From Conexibacter sp. (GTDB taxonomy: Bacteria; Actinomycetota; Thermoleophilia; Solirubrobacterales; Solirubrobacteraceae), in NCBI GenBank assembly GCA_025964215.1, contig JAOPZG010000523.1, forward strand, positions 1 through 5,830: 5,830 bases of DNA, in the 5' to 3' direction. Numbering within the stretch: position 1 is the first letter of the stretch; the number at the start of each line of letters is the position of its first letter. Shown here piece by piece: positions 1-5,007 of this stretch. The position numbers were made by a program, and so were the translations under genes. The notes beneath the pieces are model-generated. The model saw nothing but the letters and a program-made list of their open reading frames with translations, ran no database searches and was not told where the DNA came from.

Positions 1-363
1 GGCCGCGGCGCCGACGTCGTCGTCGACGGCGTCGGCGGCGACCTCTTCACGCCCTCGCTGCGCGCGCTCGCCTTCGGCGGCCGCTACGTCGTCGCCGGCT
101 CGGCCAGCCAGATGCCCGCGACGCTCGACGTCCGCGCGCTGATGCCGCGCGGCCAGACGATCGCCGGCCTGCTCGTCCGGCGCGTCGCCGAGGAGGACCC
201 GCGCGAGCCACGCGCCGCCTTCGACGCCGTCCAGGCGCTCTTCCGCGACGGGATCGTGCGCCCGCGCATCACCCGCGTCACCGATCTCGCCGAGGCCCAC
301 CGGGCGATCGAGGTGCGCACGGCGACCGGCAAGCTCGTGTTCGACCTGCCGGGAGCCCACTAG
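1..363 (+). CDS. Zinc-binding/quinone oxidoreductase-type MDR dehydrogenase, C-terminal fragment
   Basis: This is the last 120 codons of a gene whose start lies before the window. It reads in frame from base 1 to the TAG at 361-363. The fragment opens with GRGADVVVDGVGGD, the medium-chain dehydrogenase/reductase (MDR) signature of the nucleotide-binding Rossmann half. A core strand GGRYVVAGSAS follows, and the protein ends with AHRAIEVRTATGKLVFDL, the usual MDR C-terminus that closes back on the catalytic domain. Members of the quinone oxidoreductase branch are soluble NAD(P)H-dependent enzymes of about 320-340 residues that reduce quinones or the C=C bond of enones and enoyl-CoAs. The N-terminal catalytic half is outside the window, so zinc ligands and substrate class cannot be judged. 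It sits 48 bp before the acyl-CoA dehydrogenase gene in the same direction and may belong to the same catabolic cluster, although a separate promoter may lie in the gap. Confidence 0.85.
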   Translation, partial: GRGADVVVDGVGGDLFTPSLRALAFGGRYVVAGSASQMPATLDVRALMPRGQTIAGLLVRRVAEEDPREPRAAFDAVQALFRDGIVRPRITRVTDLAEAHRAIEVRTATGKLVFDLPGAH

Positions 364-398
364 CGCTTCTGCCAATGGCCGGCCCGCGCGCCCCGGAC

Positions 399-404
399 TA
401 GGGT
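399..404 (+). promoter_or_regulatory. Possible -10 element (TAGGGT) for a leaderless transcript
   Basis: TAGGGT matches the actinobacterial TANNNT -10 consensus and ends 7 bases before the ATG at 412. Transcription would therefore start at or next to the start codon. No strong Shine-Dalgarno sequence precedes the ATG, and the best -35 candidate around 375-381 is weak. The same bases contain AGGG (400-403), 8 bases before the ATG, which could instead act as a weak ribosome binding site. The rest of the 364-411 gap holds nothing else I recognise. Confidence 0.4.
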
Positions 405-411
405 CGACTCC

Positions 412-1653
412 ATGGACTTCGAGCCGAGTGACCGCGCGAAGGCGCTCCTGGAGCGCGTGCGCGCGTTCATGGACGAGCACGTCTACCCCAACGAGCGCGA
501 GGCCGAGGAGGCGCTCGACCGCGAGGTCGACGCCGACACGCCGTTCCCCCGGATCCTCGTCGAGCTGCGCGAGAAGGCCCGCTCCGAGGGCCTCTGGAAC
601 CTCGCGCTGCCCGACCCGGAGGTCGGCTCCGGCCTCAGCAACCTCGACTACGGCGTCGTCTCCGAGGAGATCGGCCGCGCCACGCTCGTCGCGCCGTACT
701 GCTTCAACGTGCAGCCGCCCGACAGCGGCAACATGGAGATCCTCGGCGAGCACGCCACGCCCGCCCAGCGCGAGCGGTGGCTCGAGCCGCTGCTCGACGG
801 CGACATCCGCTCCTGCTACTCGATGACCGAGCCCGACACCGCCGGCTCGGACCCCACCGGCCTCGCCTGCGCCGCCGTCCTCGACGGCGGCGACTGGGTC
901 ATCAACGGCAAGAAGTGGTGGACGACCAACGCGCTCGGCGCGCAGGTCGCGATCGTCATGGCCGTCACCGATCCCGACGGCCCCAAGCACGCCCGCGCGA
1001 CGATGATCCTGGTGCCCACCGACACCAAGGGCTTCACCATGGTCCGCCCGCTCTCCAACATGGGGCACACGGCCGGCCCGGGCCATTGGGAGATCCACTA
1101 CGAGGACTGCCGCGTCCCCGCCGACCTCTCCACGCTCGGCGGCCGCGGCGCCGGCTTCAAGATCAGCCAGGACCGCCTCGGCCCCGGCCGCATCCACCAC
1201 TGCATGCGGCTGATCGGCGTCGCCGAGCGCGCGCTCGAGCTGATGTGCGAGCGCGCCCAGAGCCGCGAGATGTTCGGCACCGCGCTGGCCGAGCGCCAGT
1301 TCATCCAGGACTTCATCGCGACCTCGCGCACCGAGATCGACCAGGCGCGCCTGGTCACCTGGCACGCCGCGTGGAAGCTCGACCAGGTCGGCAACCGCGC
1401 CGCCCGCGAGGAGCTGTCGGTCACGAAGCTCGCCGTCCCGACGATGGCGCTCAACGTGGTCGACCGCGCGATCCAGGTCTTCGGCGGCGCCGGCGTCTCC
1501 GACGACACGCCGCTGGCCGGGATGTACCGCTACAACAGGATGCTGCGGATCGGCGACGGCGCCGACGAGGTCCACAAGCAGGTCATCGCGCGCATGGAGC
1601 TCGCGAAGGTCGGCAAGCGCGCCACCGCGAGCGCGACGCCGGTGGCCTCATGA
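412..1653 (+). CDS. Acyl-CoA dehydrogenase, ACAD10/11-like (LvaC-type) subfamily
   Basis: This 413-residue FAD flavoprotein has the normal length for a single-domain acyl-CoA dehydrogenase. An N-terminal helical region (about 1-130) is followed by the FAD/substrate motif YSMTEPDTAGSD (136-147) in the central beta domain, with WVINGKKWWTTNA at 162-174. The C-terminal helical domain has LGPGRIHHCMR (from 256), FGTALAERQFIQD, and QVFGGAGVSDDTPLA (from 355). The segment RIGDGADEVHKQVIARMEL aligns with the loop that carries the catalytic base of medium-chain ACAD (Glu in YEGTSQIQ), and here that position is Asp382. The GRIHHCMR, GGAGVSDDTPLA and DGxDEVH pattern is that of the ACAD domain of ACAD10/ACAD11 and related bacterial proteins. 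Those family members work with an APH-like kinase to convert hydroxyacyl-CoA to enoyl-CoA. The stop overlaps the next start as ATGA. Ordinary alpha,beta-desaturation of an unknown acyl-CoA remains possible. Confidence 0.9.
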   Translation: MDFEPSDRAKALLERVRAFMDEHVYPNEREAEEALDREVDADTPFPRILVELREKARSEGLWNLALPDPEVGSGLSNLDYGVVSEEIGRATLVAPYCFNVQPPDSGNMEILGEHATPAQRERWLEPLLDGDIRSCYSMTEPDTAGSDPTGLACAAVLDGGDWVINGKKWWTTNALGAQVAIVMAVTDPDGPKHARATMILVPTDTKGFTMVRPLSNMGHTAGPGHWEIHYEDCRVPADLSTLGGRGAGFKISQDRLGPGRIHHCMRLIGVAERALELMCERAQSREMFGTALAERQFIQDFIATSRTEIDQARLVTWHAAWKLDQVGNRAAREELSVTKLAVPTMALNVVDRAIQVFGGAGVSDDTPLAGMYRYNRMLRIGDGADEVHKQVIARMELAKVGKRATASATPVAS

Positions 1654-2453
1654 GCGGCCCGTACCGCACGCTCGACATCGCGCGTCCGCGCGACGGCGTC
1701 GTCCTGGTCACGCTCAACCGCCCCGACCAGCTCAACGCCATCACCTTCGAGATGTTCGACGAGCTGCACGACCTCTGCGGCGGGCTGATGGGCGACGCCG
1801 ACGCGCGCGCCGTCGTCATCACCGGCCGCGGCCGCGGCTTCTGCTCGGGCCTCGACCTGGACGAGGCGTTCACGCTCCCGGACATGAGCGCCCACGAGAT
1901 GATGCTCGGCCAGCAGCACTGGGCCGGGGCGTTCATCAAGCTCCACGAGCTGCCGCAGCCCGTGATCGCCGCGGTCAACGGCGCCGCGGCCGGCGGTGGC
2001 CTCGGGCTCGCGCTGGCCGCCGACATCCGGCTCGCCTCGCCCGAGGCGCGCTTCAACGCGGCCTTCGTGCGGATCGGCCTGAGCGCGGGCGACGTCGGCG
2101 TCTCGTGGTCGCTGCCGCGCGTGATCGGCATGGGCCGCGCGGCCGAGATGATGATGACGGGGCGCTTCTACGGCGCCGAGGAGGCCGAGCGGATCGGCCT
2201 CGTCAACCGCGTCGTACCCGCCGAGGACCTGCTGGACGAGGCCTTCGCGATCGCCGGCCAGATCGCCTCCAACAGCCCCTTCGGCATCACGCTGACCAAG
2301 CGCGTGCTCAACGCCAACGTCGACGCCGGCTCGCTGACGCAGGCCGTCGAGGTCGAGAACCGCGGCCAGACGCTGGCCACGCGCGGCGCCGACTTCCGCG
2401 AGGCGCTGGAGGCCTTCCGGGCCAAGCGCGCGCCGCAGTTCACGGCGCGCTGA
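1650..2453 (+). CDS. Enoyl-CoA hydratase/isomerase family (crotonase-fold) protein without the canonical Glu pair
   Basis: The 267-residue length fits a single crotonase domain. RPDQLNAIT is the usual N-terminal motif. GRGRGFCSGLDL and AAVNGAAAGGGLGLALAAD supply the two oxyanion-hole segments that bind the CoA thioester carbonyl. AAEMMMTGRFYGAEEAERIGLVNRVV and a C-terminal helical region complete the fold. Compared with rat mitochondrial hydratase, the first catalytic Glu (in GGGCELA) is Gly119 and the second (in PEI) is Phe139. The 20-residue spacing between them is kept, which supports the alignment. Asp148 in SAGDVG lies close to the third acidic residue of dienoyl-CoA isomerase. Simple water addition is therefore doubtful. 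Isomerisation, C-C bond chemistry or another thioester reaction is as likely. The gene starts inside the dehydrogenase stop codon (ATGA), so translation is probably coupled, and both proteins probably act on the same acyl-CoA. Confidence 0.88.
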   Translation: MSGPYRTLDIARPRDGVVLVTLNRPDQLNAITFEMFDELHDLCGGLMGDADARAVVITGRGRGFCSGLDLDEAFTLPDMSAHEMMLGQQHWAGAFIKLHELPQPVIAAVNGAAAGGGLGLALAADIRLASPEARFNAAFVRIGLSAGDVGVSWSLPRVIGMGRAAEMMMTGRFYGAEEAERIGLVNRVVPAEDLLDEAFAIAGQIASNSPFGITLTKRVLNANVDAGSLTQAVEVENRGQTLATRGADFREALEAFRAKRAPQFTAR

Positions 2454-2458
2454 CACCG

Positions 2459-3496
2459 GTGGCCGGACCGCTGACGATCGGCATCGAGCCCCAGGGGGCC
2501 TCGGTGCGCGACATGGGGGAGATCGCGGCCGCGGCCGACGCGGCCGGGCTCGACGCCGCCTGGACGCCCGAGCTCTACAACCGCTCGGCGACGATCACCG
2601 TCGCCGCGATGGCGACCCGTACAACAAGGTGCCGGGTCGGCACCGCGATCGCCTACGGCGTCGGCCGCAGCCCGCTCGTGCTCGCCGCCGAGGCGCGCGA
2701 CCTCGACGAGATCTCCGACGGGCGCTTCGTCCTCGGGCTCGGCAACGGCACGCGCCGGATGATCTCCGACTGGCACGGCCAGGTCCCCGATGCGCCGGCC
2801 GTGCGGATGGAGGAGCTCGTCACGCTCGTCCGCAGGCTCTGGCGCATCCATGAGGGCCCGATCGCCCACGACGGCCGCTTCTACCGCCTGCACTTCGCGC
2901 CGACCGGCGAGCTCCAGCCGCCGCTCCGCGACCACCTGCCGATCTACACCGCGGGCGTCAACCCGCGGATGATCGAGACCGCCGGCCGCGTCGCCGACGG
3001 GCTGCTCGGCCACACGCTGTTCACCACCAAGTACCTCGAGGACGTCGTCCTCCCGGCGATCGAGCGGGGCGCGGCGCACGCCGGCCGCGATCCGCAGGAC
3101 ATCGCCATCGCGAGCCTCGTCTTCGCCTCCGTCCACGAGGACGCCGAGGTCGCGCGCCGCGAGGCCGCCGCGCAGATCGCCTTCTACTCCTCGGTCAAGT
3201 CCTACGCCAAGCTCTTGGAGACGATCGGCTTCGGCGCGGCGGGGGAGACGATCCGCGAGGCCTTCGGCCGCGGCGACCTCGACGCGATGGTCGCCGCCGT
3301 CCCCGACGCGATGGTCGACGCGCTCGCCGTCGCCGGCACGCCTGAGGACGTCCGCGCCGCGCTGCGCCGCTACGACGGCCTGCTCGACCACGCGATCCTC
3401 TACACCCCGAGCTTCGGCCTCACCCCCGAGCGGGTCCGCGAGAGCGCGCTCGGCCTGATCGACGCCGTGACGGGAGCCACGTGTTCAACGCCCTGA
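2459..3496 (+). CDS. LLM-class (luciferase-like) F420- or FMN-dependent oxidoreductase
   Basis: The 345-residue protein has the luciferase-like TIM-barrel pattern. The first strand is LTIGIEPQG, followed by helix EIAAAADAAGLDAAWTPEL and strand RVGTAIAYGVGRSPLVLA (around 59-76). The hallmark SDGRFVLGLGNG is at 86-97, and a late strand/helix reads HLPIYTAGVNPRMIETAGRVADG. The last third is helical and ends with the typical GTPEDVRAALRRY. This pattern is close to F420-dependent methylene-tetrahydromethanopterin reductase-like enzymes, which move hydride to or from C=C, C-OH or C=N groups; FMN use cannot be excluded. GTG at 2459 is chosen because it lies 5 bp after the preceding stop and keeps the first beta strand. 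The next in-frame ATG (2513) would remove that strand. No clear Shine-Dalgarno is present, which suggests coupling to the gene before it. The 3' end overlaps the next gene by 16 bp. The substrate is unknown. Confidence 0.85.
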   Translation: MAGPLTIGIEPQGASVRDMGEIAAAADAAGLDAAWTPELYNRSATITVAAMATRTTRCRVGTAIAYGVGRSPLVLAAEARDLDEISDGRFVLGLGNGTRRMISDWHGQVPDAPAVRMEELVTLVRRLWRIHEGPIAHDGRFYRLHFAPTGELQPPLRDHLPIYTAGVNPRMIETAGRVADGLLGHTLFTTKYLEDVVLPAIERGAAHAGRDPQDIAIASLVFASVHEDAEVARREAAAQIAFYSSVKSYAKLLETIGFGAAGETIREAFGRGDLDAMVAAVPDAMVDALAVAGTPEDVRAALRRYDGLLDHAILYTPSFGLTPERVRESALGLIDAVTGATCSTP

Positions 3497-3894
3497 GATC
3501 CGACGAGCTGCTGGTGGGGGTCGGCCGCATGCTGCGGCTGGCCGCCGACCTCCAAGCAGCGCCCGAGGGCTTCGAGCGCAGCCAGCTCCTGTCCGCCTTC
3601 AGCGTCACGCGGCTGCTCGCCTCCGAGCAGCGCGGCGCCGCCGTGCTGCTGGCCGCCACGCGCGCCGACCTCGACGCGGCGCTCGCGGGCGACGACCGCC
3701 CCGCCGCGACGGCCGCCCGCGCGGAGATCGCCGCCGCGGTCGACGGGATCGCGATCGGCGACGCCGTCCAGGACCTGCTGGAGGCGCTGCCCGCGGACGA
3801 CCCCACGCGCACCGCCGTGCACCACGCGCTGCGCCGCATGGTCGACGCCGAGGTCGCGACGCTCGCCCGCTCGCCCGAGGAGCCCGGCGCATGA
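3481..3894 (+). CDS. Small helical protein, possibly LvaB-like/DUF6285 partner of the adjacent kinase
   Basis: This 137-residue, Ala- and Arg-rich, apparently all-helical cytosolic protein has no signal peptide, membrane segment or metal motif. It starts with GTG at 3481 inside the end of the oxidoreductase gene, with GGGAG (3472-3476) only 4 bases upstream. GTG 3514 and ATG 3529 are possible later starts. I prefer 3481 because NALRSDELLVGVGRML resembles the conserved N-terminal helix (RPDxxELLxxVxxFL) I recall for DUF6285 proteins. A second helix, RSQLLSAFSVTRLLASEQ, fits the central region less closely. In the Pseudomonas levulinate pathway a small protein of this kind, LvaB, is required with the APH-like kinase LvaA. 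Here the gene overlaps the kinase start by 4 bp (ATGA), which matches that pairing. The gene itself is secure from its position and codon use; the family assignment is tentative and rests more on context than on sequence. Confidence 0.75.
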   Translation: MFNALRSDELLVGVGRMLRLAADLQAAPEGFERSQLLSAFSVTRLLASEQRGAAVLLAATRADLDAALAGDDRPAATAARAEIAAAVDGIAIGDAVQDLLEALPADDPTRTAVHHALRRMVDAEVATLARSPEEPGA

Positions 3895-4916
3895 GCATCG
3901 ACGACGCCAAGGCCGGCGCCCTCCTCCAGACGATGATCGCCGCCGGCGACGCATCGCAAGCCGCCCGCGTCACCTACCTCGAGCAGATCGAGGGCGGCTG
4001 GTCGCGCCACTCCTACGCCGCGCGCGTCGACCACGGCCCCGGGGCGGGCGAGAAGGCCTACATCGTGCGCGCCCGCCCCCGCGGCTCGACGCTCGACACC
4101 GACCTCGGCGCCGAGTTCCGCACCTTCGAGCTGGTGGCCGACGCGCCGATCCCCACGCCCGCCGTGCGCGGCTTCGAGCCGTCGGAGGACACGCCCTACG
4201 ACGGCCCGTTCTTCGTCATGGACCGCCTCGACGGCCACGCCGTCAACGTCTGGCGCAAGCGCGACCGCGTCGCGCTCGCCGAGGACTGGGCGGGCGAGCG
4301 CGGCATCGCCGCCGACCTCGCCGACCACCTCGCGGCGATCCACCGGATCGACCCCGCGCCGGCCGCCGGCGCGATCCCGGTCCGCGACTTCCAGGCCACG
4401 GTCGACCACTGGCAGTCGGTCTCCCACGCCGCACGCCTGGTCCGCGACCCCGTCGTGGAGGAGGCCTACACCTGGGTCCGCAGCCGCGAGCCCGAGCCCG
4501 TCGCGCCCTGCCTCGTGCACGGCGATTACCGGATCGGCAACTGCCTGATCGACGGCGGCCGCGTCTCCGGGATCCTCGACTGGGAGCTGTCGTTCATCGG
4601 CGACCCGCGCTTCGACCTCGGCTACATGGCCCTCGACTACCACGCCGGCAAGTTCACGACGCCCGGCTCCGAGCTGCTCAACGCGACCGCCGACCGCGCC
4701 TGGTTCCACGCGCGCTACGCGGAGGCCTCGGGCCGCGAGGTCGACCCCGAGGTCGTCCGCACCTTCACCGCGCTCGGCGCGCTGATGCTCTTCGCGATCA
4801 TGACCACCGGCCTTGGCGTCTACGCCCGCGGCGAGACCACCGACGTCCGCCTGGCCTGGGGGCGCTTCGTGCTCCCGGGCCTGCGCCAGGACCTCGCGGC
4901 GCTGATGCAATGGTGA
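3891..4916 (+). CDS. APH-fold phosphotransferase, likely hydroxyacyl-CoA kinase (LvaA / ACAD10-11 kinase-domain type)
   Basis: The 341-residue protein has the aminoglycoside-phosphotransferase/kinase fold at full family length. A glycine-rich loop region GGWSRHSY (35-42) precedes the strand YIVRARPRG (57-65) and a helix containing Glu75. The hinge strand reads GPFFVMDRLDGHAVN. The catalytic loop HGDYRIGN (210-217) supplies base Asp212 and metal ligand Asn217. The metal-binding segment is ILDWELSFIGDPRFDLGYMAL, with Asp230. The 5- and 18-residue spacings from Asp212 match those between Asp190, Asn195 and Asp208 in APH(3')-IIIa, so the kinase should be active. The usual beta-3 lysine position appears to be Arg. 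The DWELSxxGDPxxDLxY pattern is typical of ACAD10/11 kinase domains and bacterial LvaA, which phosphorylate hydroxyacyl-CoAs, rather than of resistance enzymes. It is translated by ATGA overlap with the small gene before it. A dehydrogenase of the matching subfamily lies upstream. The substrate is not determined. Confidence 0.88.
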   Translation: MSIDDAKAGALLQTMIAAGDASQAARVTYLEQIEGGWSRHSYAARVDHGPGAGEKAYIVRARPRGSTLDTDLGAEFRTFELVADAPIPTPAVRGFEPSEDTPYDGPFFVMDRLDGHAVNVWRKRDRVALAEDWAGERGIAADLADHLAAIHRIDPAPAAGAIPVRDFQATVDHWQSVSHAARLVRDPVVEEAYTWVRSREPEPVAPCLVHGDYRIGNCLIDGGRVSGILDWELSFIGDPRFDLGYMALDYHAGKFTTPGSELLNATADRAWFHARYAEASGREVDPEVVRTFTALGALMLFAIMTTGLGVYARGETTDVRLAWGRFVLPGLRQDLAALMQW

Positions 4917-4927
4917 CCCGGACGGCG

Positions 4928-4951
4928 GGTACTGGCGCTAGCGCCAGTACC
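4928..4951. promoter_or_regulatory. Perfect 24-bp palindrome, candidate operator or hairpin
   Basis: The half-site GGTACTGGCGCT is followed directly by its exact reverse complement, centred between 4939 and 4940. Outside it, GGC (4924-4926) and GCC (4952-4954) can extend an RNA stem past one bulged G. It begins 11 bases after the kinase stop and ends 56 bases before the ligase start. Perfect dyad symmetry without a loop suits binding by a dimeric repressor such as a TetR- or GntR-family protein. No T-tract follows on either strand, so a classical intrinsic terminator is less likely. No regulator gene is in the window. No convincing -10 (TANNNT) was seen between it and the ligase start. Confidence 0.6.
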
Positions 4952-4994
4952 GCCCAGGACCCGTCGATGCGACCCTCTCGCCGCAACGGATGAT

Positions 4995-4999
4995 GGAGG
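4995..4999 (+). promoter_or_regulatory. Ribosome binding site deciding the ligase start
   Basis: GGAGG lies 8 bases before ATG 5008, an ideal spacing. Two other in-frame ATGs (4990 and 4993) lie immediately upstream, and ATG 4993 overlaps the GGAGG itself, so neither is served by it. The strength and spacing of this site support 5008 as the main start. Confidence 0.75.
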
Positions 5000-5007
5000 C
5001 AGCTGGG

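Noticed and set aside
377..384. GGCCGGCC palindrome in the gap before the ACAD gene
   Set aside because: An 8-base GC palindrome is expected often at this base composition; no sign of a conserved site.
777..1649. + strand open frame running ahead of the crotonase gene
   Set aside because: Out of frame with the ACAD and made almost only of Arg, Pro, Ala and His; the crotonase homology begins only at the ATG at 1650.
1530..2456. Long open frame on the - strand opposite the crotonase gene
   Set aside because: It is a by-product of high GC: composition is biased to Arg, Ala, Asp and Gly with no recognisable motif, and the + strand frame has clear family motifs.
2168..3391. Long - strand frame opposite the LLM gene
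   Set aside because: Low-complexity translation and no domain pattern; the + strand carries the luciferase-like motifs.
3420..4910. Very long (496-codon) - strand frame opposite the small protein and kinase genes
   Set aside because: Spans two convincing + strand genes with overlapping start/stop; its translation is repetitive and without known motifs, as expected for a shadow at this GC.
3891..4916. Aminoglycoside resistance gene
   Set aside because: The fold is shared, but the DWELSxxGDPxxDLxY pattern and the ACAD neighbours point to the LvaA/ACAD11-type kinases; nothing suggests antibiotic resistance.
4924..4954. Rho-independent terminator
   Set aside because: The stem is strong but no T-tract follows on either strand; the perfect symmetry fits an operator better. 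A hairpin role in RNA is not excluded.
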